In this document: piece by piece, positions 26,822 through 34,390 of the stretch
Numbering within the stretch: the first letter of the stretch is position 1
Layout of the letters: the number at the start of each line of letters is the position of its first letter
Assembly: GCF_001811505.1 (NCBI RefSeq)
Contig: NZ_KV804952.1
Location: 1 to 44,446 of the forward strand
Source: Streptococcus sp. HMSC034E03
Lineage (GTDB): Bacteria; Bacillota; Bacilli; Lactobacillales; Streptococcaceae
Length of the DNA: 44,446 nucleotides
Direction: 5' to 3'
The notes under the pieces: generated by a model
Databases searched by the model: none
Told to the model about the DNA's origin: nothing
Seen by the model: the letters and a program-made list of their open reading frames with translations, nothing else
Made by a program: the position numbers and the translations under genes

Positions 26822-26851
26822 TTCTTCATCAACACTATTTGACAAAGAGCC
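26822..26851 (+). repeat. Second copy of the ISL3 right end
   Basis: 30 bp identical to 24668-24697 (the reverse complement begins GGCTCTTTGTCAAATAGTG). It marks the right border of the composite insertion. Confidence 0.9.
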
Positions 26852-26885
26852 AAAAGAATCAGGTGATAAACCTGATTCTTTTTTT
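26852..26885. terminator. Bidirectional terminator originally shared by pepC and manN
   Basis: Stem AAAAGAATCAGG / CCTGATTCTTTT with loop TGATAAA, and a T-run on the plus side. It lies 22 nt from the manN stop. The AAAAGAA part is duplicated beside pepC (23210-23216), so the composite insertion entered the left arm of this terminator. Confidence 0.85.
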
Positions 26886-26906
26886 GTTTGTACATTCTCA
26901 CCAAGA

Positions 26907-27818
26907 TTACATGATACCGAAGAAACGAGCTGCGATACCTACTGCAAAGAGAGCAAGGATGATTGTGATTGGAGATACTTTTTTCTTAAGCAACCACATG
27001 CAAAGGAAAGTAAGGAGAAGTCCCATCAATCCTGGGATCAATGAGTTCAACTGACCTTGAAGGGTTTGTGGTTGAACGCTATCCAAGCTCATGCCACTAA
27101 GTGCTTGACCAAGAATACCCTTCAATTCTCCACCTGTAACAGCGCCTTCTGGGAAGTTGATGTAGGCACCTTCTGATAATTGTTTACCTGGAAGGTTAAC
27201 AGTGAAGTTAATTGATACCCAACGTTGTACAAGGACAGCAAGGATGAACATACCAAGGATAGAAGCTCCTTTAGTGATGTCTTTCAAGATACCACCTGAC
27301 ATATCTTTAGTGATTTCAGATCCAGCCTTGTAACCAAACTCTTGTGTATACCAAAGGAAAGACATACGGATTGCATTCCATCCAAAGAAGAAGAGAAGTG
27401 GTCCGACGATATTACCAGTCGCAGCAAGTGATGCACCAAGGGCACCGAGGATAGGACGTACTGTAAACCAGAAGACTGGGTCACCGATACCAGCAAGAGG
27501 TCCCATCATACCAATCTTAACACCTTGGATAGCAGCGTCATCGATGTCAGTACCGTTTGCGCGTTCTTCTTCAAGTGCAAGAGTAACCCCCATGATTGGA
27601 GCAGCTACGTATGGGTGAGTGTTGAAAAACTCAAGGTGACGCTCAAGAGCAGCAGCTTGGTCTTCTTTTTTAGTGTAAAGTTTCTTGATAGCTGGGATCA
27701 AAGAGTAAGCCCAACCCAAGTTTTGCATACGTTCGTAGTTCCAAGAACCTTGAAGGAATTGTGAACGCCACCAAACTTTTTGGCGATCTGATTTTGATAA
27801 TTGAATTTTTTCAGCCAT
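26907..27818 (-). CDS. manN: Mannose-type PTS permease subunit IID
   Basis: 303 residues, the normal IID length (PF03613). The N-terminus has the conserved RSQFLQGSWNYERMQNLGWAYSL type sequence, then EERANG, GPLAGIGDPVFW, and a C-terminal membrane segment ending GIAARFFGIM. With ManM it forms the membrane channel of the glucose/mannose/glucosamine phosphotransferase system, also a bacteriocin receptor in related bacteria. It is the last gene of manLMN on the minus strand, 14 nt after manM, with AAAGGGG as ribosome binding site. Confidence 0.97.
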   Translation of the reverse strand: MAEKIQLSKSDRQKVWWRSQFLQGSWNYERMQNLGWAYSLIPAIKKLYTKKEDQAAALERHLEFFNTHPYVAAPIMGVTLALEEERANGTDIDDAAIQGVKIGMMGPLAGIGDPVFWFTVRPILGALGASLAATGNIVGPLLFFFGWNAIRMSFLWYTQEFGYKAGSEITKDMSGGILKDITKGASILGMFILAVLVQRWVSINFTVNLPGKQLSEGAYINFPEGAVTGGELKGILGQALSGMSLDSVQPQTLQGQLNSLIPGLMGLLLTFLCMWLLKKKVSPITIILALFAVGIAARFFGIM

Positions 27819-27832
27819 GATTGTTCCCCTTT

Positions 27833-28645
27833 CTAGTAGTCTTCTAGGATATCACCGATTGGATCGTTAGAAGTTGCAGCTCCTCCGCCACCGTTTCCGC
27901 CTTGTTTAGAAAGGTTGAGGTAGATGAAGGCAAGGGCAACACCGATGACACCAAGGGCAATCAAAGTCAATTGAGAGATTGCTGCAAGAGCAAAACCGAT
28001 AGCGAAGAATGGCCATACTTCACGAGTAGCCATCATGTTGATAACCAAAGCGTAACCAACGGCAACGACCATGGCACCACCGACAGCCATACCACCTTTA
28101 AGCCATTCTGGCATAAGTTCCAATACGCCTTGAACGGCTTCAGTTGGCATTGCAAGCAAGAGTGCAGCTGGGATAGCAATACGTAGACCTTGAAGAGCGA
28201 GGGCAAAGTAGTGAGCGCGTTCAACAGCTGTAATGTTTCCTTCTTTAGCAGCAGCGTCAGCAGAGTGAACCAAACCAACTGAGATTGTACGAACGATCAT
28301 AGTCAAGAAAAGTCCAGCTACGGCAAGAGGGATTGCAGTTGCAGTTGCGACTGCGATACCTTCAGTAGTAAAGTTACCACCCTTAATCATGATGATTGCA
28401 GCTGCAACAGAAGCAAGAGCCGCGTCAGGAGCTACGGCAGCTCCGATGTTAGCCCAACCAAGGGCGATCATTTGAAGTGATCCACCAAGCATAACCCCTG
28501 CTTCGAGGTTACCAGTTACAAGACCGATAAGGGTACATGCTACGATTGGTTGATGGAATTGGAATTGGTCGAGGATACCTTCAAGACCTGCGAAGAAGGC
28601 AACAACTACAACCAAGATAGCAGAAATGAATGAAATATCTGACAT
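27833..28645 (-). CDS. manM: Mannose-type PTS permease subunit IIC
   Basis: 270 residues, very hydrophobic, with IIC family features (FFAGLEGILDQFQFHQPIVACTLIGLVTG, MLGGSLQMIALGWANIGAAVAPDAALAS). It is the sugar-translocating membrane subunit working with ManN and phosphorylated by ManL. It carries a glycine-rich cytoplasmic tail (GGNGGGGAATSNDPI). It sits 29 nt after manL in the same operon. Confidence 0.97.
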   Translation of the reverse strand: MSDISFISAILVVVVAFFAGLEGILDQFQFHQPIVACTLIGLVTGNLEAGVMLGGSLQMIALGWANIGAAVAPDAALASVAAAIIMIKGGNFTTEGIAVATATAIPLAVAGLFLTMIVRTISVGLVHSADAAAKEGNITAVERAHYFALALQGLRIAIPAALLLAMPTEAVQGVLELMPEWLKGGMAVGGAMVVAVGYALVINMMATREVWPFFAIGFALAAISQLTLIALGVIGVALAFIYLNLSKQGGNGGGGAATSNDPIGDILEDY

Positions 28646-28674
28646 GGTTTTATTCCTTTTCTATTTAATGTTAA

Positions 28675-29664
28675 TTATTGAACGTTAGCTTTGCTAATCA
28701 AGTCAAACAAATCTTTTTTAGTGTCGTTTGGTACTTTACGTACGTCAAATTCAACGCCAAGGTCGCGCATTTTTTCAAATGTAGCAACGTCGTCTTTGTC
28801 CATTGACAATACGTTATTGACCATTGTTTTACCAGTTGAGTGAGCCATTGATCCAACGTTAAGAGTCTTGATTGGCACACCGCCTTCGATAGCACGAAGA
28901 GCATCTTGAGGTGTTTCAAACAAGATAAGGGCGTGTGTCTCACCAAAACGAGGGTCTTTTGCAACCTCAATCAATTTTTTGATTGGTACAACGTTAGCCT
29001 TCACTCCGTTAGGAGCTGCTTGTTTGATCAATTCTTTACGAAGATCGTCGTTAGCTACGTTATCTGAAGCAACGATGATACGGTTAGCTTTTGAATCTGG
29101 TGTCCAAGCAGTTGCGACTTGTCCGTGAAGAAGACGTGTGTCAAGACGAGCAAGATTGATTTTCAATTTACCGTCTCCAATGACAGTTCCTTCTGGAATA
29201 GCAGCTTGGGCTACAGGCGCAGTTGCAGCAGTAGCAACTTCCTCAGCTGGATTTAGTTCTTCTGGAAGAGCCTTGATGCCATCCTTAGATTCTTTGATGA
29301 TATTTGCAGCGACTTTATCAACACCTGCAGTAGCGTCCATGAGGCGCTCTGTATAGGCTTGGATCAACATCGGCAAGTTAAGTCCTGTGATGATGGCAAA
29401 TTTACGCTCAGGATTTTCTCCCATTACGCGACTAGCTTGGTTAAATGGAGAACCACTCCAAAGGTCAGCCAAGACTAGAACCTCATCTTCTGCGTCAAAT
29501 GCAGCCACAGCATTGTTGAACTTGGCGTATAAATCATCTGGACCTTCGTTTGGCATAAAGGTTACGACTTGAACCTTTTCTTGTTCACCAAAGATCATAG
29601 ATCCTGACTGATGAATACCCGCGGCAAATTCACCGTGGCTCGCAATAATGATTCCGATACTCAT
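28675..29664 (-). CDS. manL: Mannose-type PTS phosphotransfer subunit IIAB
   Basis: 329 residues from the chosen start. The IIA domain begins [16 protein letters not shown] with phospho-accepting His10, an Ala/Pro-rich linker (~150-165) follows, and the IIB domain has [16 protein letters not shown] with its own phospho-His. It passes phosphate from HPr to incoming sugar at the ManMN permease and is an important signal for catabolite control. An upstream in-frame ATG at 29673 lies only 1 nt from AGGAGG, whereas the ATG at 29664 is 10 nt away, so the latter is the likely start. The promoter carries cre-like and CiaR-type sites. Confidence 0.96.
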   Translation of the reverse strand: MSIGIIIASHGEFAAGIHQSGSMIFGEQEKVQVVTFMPNEGPDDLYAKFNNAVAAFDAEDEVLVLADLWSGSPFNQASRVMGENPERKFAIITGLNLPMLIQAYTERLMDATAGVDKVAANIIKESKDGIKALPEELNPAEEVATAATAPVAQAAIPEGTVIGDGKLKINLARLDTRLLHGQVATAWTPDSKANRIIVASDNVANDDLRKELIKQAAPNGVKANVVPIKKLIEVAKDPRFGETHALILFETPQDALRAIEGGVPIKTLNVGSMAHSTGKTMVNNVLSMDKDDVATFEKMRDLGVEFDVRKVPNDTKKDLFDLISKANVQ

Positions 29665-29701
29665 TATTGTCATTCCTCCTTATAAAATGTTTGACTTGTA
29701 G

Positions 29702-29718
29702 TTTAAGAAAACTTTAAG
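29702..29718 (+). promoter_or_regulatory. CiaR binding site at the manL transcription start
   Basis: An exact TTTAAG-N5-TTTAAG direct repeat. It covers positions just downstream of the predicted manL start (about 29720, minus strand), where binding would block transcription; in S. pneumoniae the man operon has been listed in the CiaR regulon. On the plus strand a TATAAA box follows 10 nt later, the spacing of a CiaR-activated promoter. Confidence 0.75.
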
Positions 29719-29726
29719 ACTCCTTA

Positions 29727-29755
29727 AGTATAAATCGTTTTCAGAAAAAATGCAA
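29727..29755 (-). promoter_or_regulatory. manL promoter with overlapping cre-like site
   Basis: On the minus strand: TTGCAT (29755-29750), 17-nt spacer, TATACT (29732-29727). Between them lies CTGAAAACGATTTAT, matching the CcpA cre consensus core (TGNAANCG). A cre between -35 and -10 implies CcpA repression; the known induction of man operons in other streptococci may complicate this. Confidence 0.65.
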
Positions 29756-29759
29756 CTAA

Positions 29760-30046
29760 TTATAATAAAGAGTGAAAAAAATCTCAAAGCCTCATTTTTA
29801 CAAATATTGATATATCAACTTTTTATAAAATCGTCTATAAAATGGTAAAAAAATTTAATATAAAAAATGGGTGGGCAGAAGTCAATGAATTAACTCACGA
29901 CTTTCTAGTCCCGGTCCCTGATGTTTCAACAATCCGCTGTTTGTTTGTAGAATTTGTGAAGAAAAATGACGTTTTCTTCACTAGTGCTCTTGGGCGTCTA
30001 AAAAATGCCCCAAGTCCAATTAGTTGTCGTATCAAAATTTTATTAC
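29760..30046. other. manL-adhP intergenic region, no recognised gene
   Basis: A 90-codon open frame on the plus strand (29842-30114) shows no family features and runs through a terminator, so I do not accept it. The region holds a perfect 10-bp hairpin (GTGAAGAAAA / TTTTCTTCAC, 29956-29981) and a weaker one (about 29989-30014), arranged like a small structured RNA, but I cannot name it. Confidence 0.45.
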
Positions 30047-30088
30047 AAAAAAATCGAGGTGGGATTTTTGATCCCTTCCTCGATTTTG
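30047..30088. terminator. adhP terminator (bidirectional)
   Basis: Stem AAATCGAGG / CCTCGATTT with inner pairing GGGAT / ATCCC, and A/T-runs on both sides. On the minus strand it lies 16 nt beyond the adhP stop. Confidence 0.85.
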
Positions 30089-30103
30089 TGCTTAATTTTT
30101 ATC

Positions 30104-31123
30104 TTAGTGTGTAAAGTCTAGAACCATACGACCTTGGATAGTTCCAGCAGACATTTCATCAAAGACAGCGATGGCATCTTCGACAGGGCGTTTTTGAACG
30201 ATTGGTACAACCAGACCTTCAGCACCAAATTGGAAGGCTTCTTCCAAATCTTTACGTGTTCCAACAAGGGAACCGATGACTTGGATACCGTCAAGAACTG
30301 TTTTGACGATGCTAAGATCCATCATTTCAGATGGGAGACCGACAGCTATTACACGACCGCCTGCACGAACAGAGTCAACTGCTTGGTTAAAGGCAACTTT
30401 TGATACAGCTGTTACGACAGCTGAGTGAGCACCACCGTTTGTCTTTTCTTTGATAAGGCCTGGGACATCTTCGACTTCAAGACCATTAATCACGATATCA
30501 GCACCAACTTCTTTAGCTAGATCAAGTTTATCGTTGTTAATATCTACTGCGATAACGTGAGCGTTGAATACTTTTTTAGCATATTGAACAGCTAAGTTAC
30601 CAAGTCCTCCAGCACCATAGAGTACAACCCATTGACCTGGCTCAACTTTTGCTTCTTTGATAGCCTTGTAGGTAGTAACACCGGCACAAGTAATTGAAGA
30701 AGCTTGGGCTGGATCGAGACCTTCTGGAACCTTAACGGCATAATCTGCAGTTACGATACATTGTTCTGCCATACCACCATCAACTGAGTAGCCAGCATTT
30801 TTCACTGTGCGGCAAAGAGTTTCGCGCCCAGTTGTACAGTATTCACATTTGCCACAACCTTCAAAGAACCAAGCAACACTAACACGGTCGCCAACTTTTA
30901 GGCTCTTAACATCAGGGGCGATTTCTTTTACGATACCGATCCCTTCGTGACCGAGAACACGTCCTGGAACTTTTCCAAAGTCACCATGGGCAACGTGGAG
31001 GTCTGTGTGGCAAACACCACAGTACTCAACTTCAACAAGTGCTTCCCCAGTTTCGAGCGGACGGAGCACTTTTTCTTCAATAGCAACACCAGTGCTTTCT
31101 GGATTTACAACAACAGCTTTCAT
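30104..31123 (-). CDS. adhP: Zinc-dependent alcohol dehydrogenase AdhP
   Basis: 339 residues of the medium-chain dehydrogenase family. Catalytic zinc ligand Cys38 lies in CGVCHTDLH, followed by GHEGIG with the His ligand; the structural zinc site has four Cys in [15 protein letters not shown]; and the NAD-binding motif is [15 protein letters not shown]. It reduces acetaldehyde to ethanol while regenerating NAD+, or the reverse. AAGGAGG precedes the ATG. The promoter overlaps a Rex-like operator, consistent with redox control. It is monocistronic on the minus strand. Confidence 0.96.
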   Translation of the reverse strand: MKAVVVNPESTGVAIEEKVLRPLETGEALVEVEYCGVCHTDLHVAHGDFGKVPGRVLGHEGIGIVKEIAPDVKSLKVGDRVSVAWFFEGCGKCEYCTTGRETLCRTVKNAGYSVDGGMAEQCIVTADYAVKVPEGLDPAQASSITCAGVTTYKAIKEAKVEPGQWVVLYGAGGLGNLAVQYAKKVFNAHVIAVDINNDKLDLAKEVGADIVINGLEVEDVPGLIKEKTNGGAHSAVVTAVSKVAFNQAVDSVRAGGRVIAVGLPSEMMDLSIVKTVLDGIQVIGSLVGTRKDLEEAFQFGAEGLVVPIVQKRPVEDAIAVFDEMSAGTIQGRMVLDFTH

Positions 31124-31493
31124 AGCTATCCTCCTTGGTTAGTAGTTGAGGTGCAGAGGAAAAGGGGCTTGCCTTGACTCATGATTCAAGTGAAGTCGAA
31201 TTTGAACTGCCCTCTTTTTTGTCTATATGTGAATTGTATCACTATATTCAATATAGTACAAGGGATTTGATGCAAAAATATATGTAATCGCTTAACCGGT
31301 TGATGAGACTGTGAAAATTGAACAATGATATCTGACATCTTATTATAAAATTTCATATAATTAGGAAGTTGTTTGGTCTTAAATCTAGGGAGCGAGCTTG
31401 CAAACAGATTTTCTAAGGTCCTTCTCTAGGACTTTTTGGTATAATAGAGAGTAATTTGTTTTCTAGTATGAGAAGTTAGAATGAGAGGTATGT
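31124..31493. other. Intergenic region between divergent adhP and the ligase-like gene
   Basis: It contains the adhP leader and operator, a terminator-like hairpin (AGGTCCT / AGGACTT, 31416-31437) and, overlapping its T-run, an extended -10 promoter TGGTATAAT (TATAAT 31440-31445) for the rightward gene. I see no gene. Confidence 0.6.
31227..31261 (-). promoter_or_regulatory. adhP promoter with Rex-like operator
   Basis: Minus strand: TTGTAC (31261-31256), 17-nt spacer, TACAAT (31238-31233), preceded by TGA as an extended -10. The inverted repeat ATGTGA-N6-TCACTA (31227-31244) is close to the Rex consensus TTGTGA-N6-TCACAA and has the -10 box as its N6 core. An additional cre-like stretch (ATGTAATCGCTTAAC) lies at about 31281-31295. 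Confidence 0.65.
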
Positions 31494-32771
31494 ATGTCCC
31501 CTTCAATTCAGTTATTAAAAGACCGCTATTTAAAGAATATCAAAGAAAATCCAGAGCTCTACATCGGTATTGAGTTGGAGTTTCCGATCGTTCATACGAA
31601 AGGCCAACTTACAGATATTGAAGTCAGCAAGGACTTGATGCATTTTTTGGTTGATGCTCTCAGTCTGGAAGTTGAAAAGGTAGACCAGGAGGGCGGTCCG
31701 ATTCAACTTGTAGAACCGAAGAGTCAAGATCGGATTCTGTTTGAGGTTTCTTACACGACCGTGGAGTTTGCTTTTGGGAAGGCAAAAAGTATTCAGGAAG
31801 TGGAAGAGCGCTTTAGAGCCTATATGGAAGTAATTCAGGAGAAGCTAAGAGAAAAGGATCATGCTATTCAAGGTTGGGGGATTCACCCGAATTGGGATAT
31901 CAATGATAATAGGCCTGTCGCATATCCACGATACCAGATGCTGATGGATTATCTGAGTATGGGGAGTCACCAAGAAAGTGCGCATTTGCATGACTTTCCA
32001 CAATATGGAGCCTTTATCTGTGGTAGTCAAGTTCAGCTAGATGTCTCAAAGTCAAACTACTTACGTGTTATCAATACTTTCACACAGATAGAGGCAGCCA
32101 AAGCCTACTTGTTTGCCAATTCTCAGTTTTCAGGAGCAGACTGGGACACCCAGATTTCACGAGATATTTTTTGGGAAGAATCTATGCATGGGATTTATCC
32201 AGAGAATGTTGGAGTCAATGCAAAACTCTTTAAAGATGAGGATGATTTCTTTGATTATTTAGATCGCTCTGCGATTTTTACAGCAGAACGTGATGGGGAA
32301 ACCTACTATTTTTCTCCAATTCTAGCGAAAGATTATCTGTCTACAAGTCGGATTAGGGCTTTTGGGATTAATGGGAAAGAAGTTAGTATAGTTCCAGAGG
32401 AAAAAGATTTTTCGAGTCATCGAAGCTACCAGTTTCAAGACTTGACAACACGAGGGACTGTTGAATTTCGTAGTGTTTGTACACAACCGCTAGACCGAAC
32501 CTTTGCTTCGGCAGCCTTTCATTTAGGCTTGTTGGTGAATCTTGACAAGCTTGAAGCTTACCTAGAAACAGCTCCTTTCTTTGAGAGATTTGGTCGTGAC
32601 TACAAGTCTTTGAGAAGACAATTTTCTAAGAAACACCTCACAGATGAAGAAACAGCTGGGATTGTCCAGTTCTCCAAAGACTTGCTAGCTATAGCAGAGC
32701 AAGGACTTGAGATGAGAGGTCAGAGTGAAATGACTTATTTAGTGCCTTTGAAAGAAGAATTAGACCTATAA
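31494..32771 (+). CDS. Glutamate-cysteine ligase family protein
   Basis: 425 residues. ELYIGIELEFPIVHTKGQ at the N-terminus, GGPIQLVEPKSQDRILFEVSYTTVEFAFG and GWGIHPNWDINDNRPV match the GCS2/GshA-like ATP-dependent carboxylate-amine ligase family, which joins glutamate to an amine such as cysteine. Many mitis-group streptococci take up glutathione instead of making it, so the real substrate may differ; no gshB-like gene is beside it. The ATG (31494) follows GAGAGGT. A promoter with an extended -10 lies ~50 nt upstream. Confidence 0.75.
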   Translation: MSPSIQLLKDRYLKNIKENPELYIGIELEFPIVHTKGQLTDIEVSKDLMHFLVDALSLEVEKVDQEGGPIQLVEPKSQDRILFEVSYTTVEFAFGKAKSIQEVEERFRAYMEVIQEKLREKDHAIQGWGIHPNWDINDNRPVAYPRYQMLMDYLSMGSHQESAHLHDFPQYGAFICGSQVQLDVSKSNYLRVINTFTQIEAAKAYLFANSQFSGADWDTQISRDIFWEESMHGIYPENVGVNAKLFKDEDDFFDYLDRSAIFTAERDGETYYFSPILAKDYLSTSRIRAFGINGKEVSIVPEEKDFSSHRSYQFQDLTTRGTVEFRSVCTQPLDRTFASAAFHLGLLVNLDKLEAYLETAPFFERFGRDYKSLRRQFSKKHLTDEETAGIVQFSKDLLAIAEQGLEMRGQSEMTYLVPLKEELDL

Positions 32772-32808
32772 TTTTCCTATAAAGGAAGAATTTTCTGAAA
32801 AATCATGT

Positions 32809-32814
32809 TATAAT
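32809..32814 (+). promoter_or_regulatory. thrC extended -10 promoter
   Basis: TGTTATAAT (TG-N-TATAAT) 31 nt before the thrC ATG, with no clear -35 box. AAGGATAGAG serves as ribosome binding site. Confidence 0.65.
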
Positions 32815-32845
32815 GAATAAGACTATAGATAAAGGATAGAGATTT

Positions 32846-34330
32846 ATGACATTAGTTTATCAATCAACGCGTGATGCGAACAATACCGTAACAGCCAGCC
32901 AAGCGATTTTGCAAGGTTTGGCAACAGATGGGGGCTTATTTACTCCAGTTAGCTATCCAAAGGTTGATTTGGATTTTGAAACATTAAAAGACGCTTCTTA
33001 CCAAGAAGTAGCTAAGCTTGTCTTGTCAGCTTTCTTGGATGACTTTACAGCAGAAGAGTTGGACTACTGTATCTCCAACGCCTATGACAGCAAGTTTGAT
33101 ACGCCAGTCATTGCTCCTCTTGTGAAACTAGATGGCCAATACAACTTGGAACTTTTCCACGGTTCAACCATTGCCTTCAAGGATATGGCCTTGTCTATCT
33201 TGCCATACTTTATGACGACAGCTGCCAAGAAACATGGCTTGGAAAACAAGATTGTCATCTTGACAGCGACGTCTGGAGATACTGGTAAAGCTGCCATGGC
33301 AGGTTTTGCAGATGTTCCTGGAACTGAAATTATCGTCTTTTATCCAAAAGACGGTGTCAGCAAAGTGCAAGAGTTGCAAATGACCACGCAAACTGGCGAA
33401 AACACCCATGTTATCGCTATTGATGGAAACTTTGACGATGCTCAGACAAACGTGAAACACATGTTCAACGATGTGGAGCTTCGTGAAAAATTAGCAGCCA
33501 ACAAGCTCCAGTTTTCATCAGCTAACTCTATGAATATCGGTCGTTTGGTACCACAGATTGTCTATTATGTGTATGCCTACGCTCAGCTTGTTAAAACAGG
33601 CGAAATTAATGCAGGTGATAAGGTTAACTTCACCGTACCGACAGGAAACTTTGGAAATATCTTGGCTGCCTTTTATGCTAAACAAATTGGTTTGCCAGTT
33701 GGTAAATTAATCTGTGCTTCAAATGACAACAATGTTTTGACAGACTTCTTCAAGACTCGTGTTTATGACAAGAAGCGTGAGTTTAAAGTGACCACTAGCC
33801 CATCTATGGATATCTTAGTGTCTTCAAACTTGGAGCGCTTGATTTTCCACCTTTTGGGTAATGATGCGGTTAAGACAGCTGAACTCATGAATGCTTTGAA
33901 TAACCAAGGTCAGTATGAATTGACAGATTTTGATGCAGAGATTCTTGACCTTTTTGCAGCAGAGTATGCGACTGAAGCGGAAACAGCAGCAGAAATCAAG
34001 CGTGTTTATCAAACAGATGCCTACATTGAGGATCCACATACAGCGGTTGCCTCAGCTGTTTATAAAAAATACCAAGCAGCGACAGGCGATGGGGCTAAGA
34101 CCGTGATTGCTTCAACAGCTAGTCCTTATAAATTCCCAGTGGTTGCAGTAGAAGCTGTAACTGGGCAATCAGGTTTGAGCGATTTTGAAGCCTTGGCTCA
34201 ACTACATGAAATTTCAGGAGTAGCAGTGCCACCTGCAGTTGATGGCCTCGAAACAGCTCCAGTTCGTCACAAGACAACTGTGGCAGCTGCAGATATGCAA
34301 GCAGCGGTAGAATCTTATCTAGGACTTTAA
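32846..34330 (+). CDS. thrC: Threonine synthase
   Basis: 494 residues, the long ThrC type. It converts O-phosphohomoserine to threonine with PLP. The PLP lysine is Lys112 in GSTIAFKDMALS; the phosphate-binding loop TATSGDTGKAAM and the substrate-proximal PTGNFGNILAAFYAKQIG are present. The N-terminal domain (YQSTRDANNTVTASQAILQGLATDGGLF) is typical. Flanked by its own promoter and a weak terminator, it appears monocistronic. Codon use is that of a highly expressed core gene. Confidence 0.97.
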   Translation: MTLVYQSTRDANNTVTASQAILQGLATDGGLFTPVSYPKVDLDFETLKDASYQEVAKLVLSAFLDDFTAEELDYCISNAYDSKFDTPVIAPLVKLDGQYNLELFHGSTIAFKDMALSILPYFMTTAAKKHGLENKIVILTATSGDTGKAAMAGFADVPGTEIIVFYPKDGVSKVQELQMTTQTGENTHVIAIDGNFDDAQTNVKHMFNDVELREKLAANKLQFSSANSMNIGRLVPQIVYYVYAYAQLVKTGEINAGDKVNFTVPTGNFGNILAAFYAKQIGLPVGKLICASNDNNVLTDFFKTRVYDKKREFKVTTSPSMDILVSSNLERLIFHLLGNDAVKTAELMNALNNQGQYELTDFDAEILDLFAAEYATEAETAAEIKRVYQTDAYIEDPHTAVASAVYKKYQAATGDGAKTVIASTASPYKFPVVAVEAVTGQSGLSDFEALAQLHEISGVAVPPAVDGLETAPVRHKTTVAAADMQAAVESYLGL

Positions 34331-34342
34331 GACAGAGGAAGT

Positions 34343-34376
34343 AAACTCGGTTGGGCAACTAACTGAGTTTCTTTTC
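34343..34376 (+). terminator. Weak terminator after thrC
   Basis: Stem AAACTCGGTT / AACTGAGTTT with one mismatch, loop GGGCAACT, followed by CTTTTC. Confidence 0.55.
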
Positions 34377-34390
34377 ATCAGGAGGAAGGA

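Larger units (their letters stand above)
23218..26851 (+). mobile_element. Composite ISL3-family insertion inside the pepC/man terminator
   Basis: The segment begins with an ISL3 left end (23218) and finishes with an ISL3 right end (26822-26851). AAAAGAAC lies immediately outside the left end (23210-23217) and AAAAGAAT immediately outside the right end (26852-26859). This 7-of-8 match looks like the target duplication of the whole unit, not of the single IS. Inside are one complete IS (23218-24697), a DUF4230 gene with its own promoter and terminator, a second 159-bp IS left end, fragments of an oxidoreductase gene, an LRR protein gene and an IS3 transposase, then the second 30-bp right end. 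Confidence 0.7.

Noticed and set aside
26653-26904. Minus-strand 83-codon ORF
   Set aside because: It crosses the terminator, the IS end and the IS3 fragment in the wrong frame; the frame beside it gives the true IS3 OrfB C-terminus.
29665-29673. First ATG of manL
   Set aside because: Only 1 nt from AGGAGG; the ATG at 29664 has a normal 10-nt spacing and begins the conserved IIA sequence.
29842-30114. 90-codon ORF between manL and adhP
   Set aside because: No recognisable domain, reads through the adhP terminator and into the end of adhP, and has no ribosome binding site.
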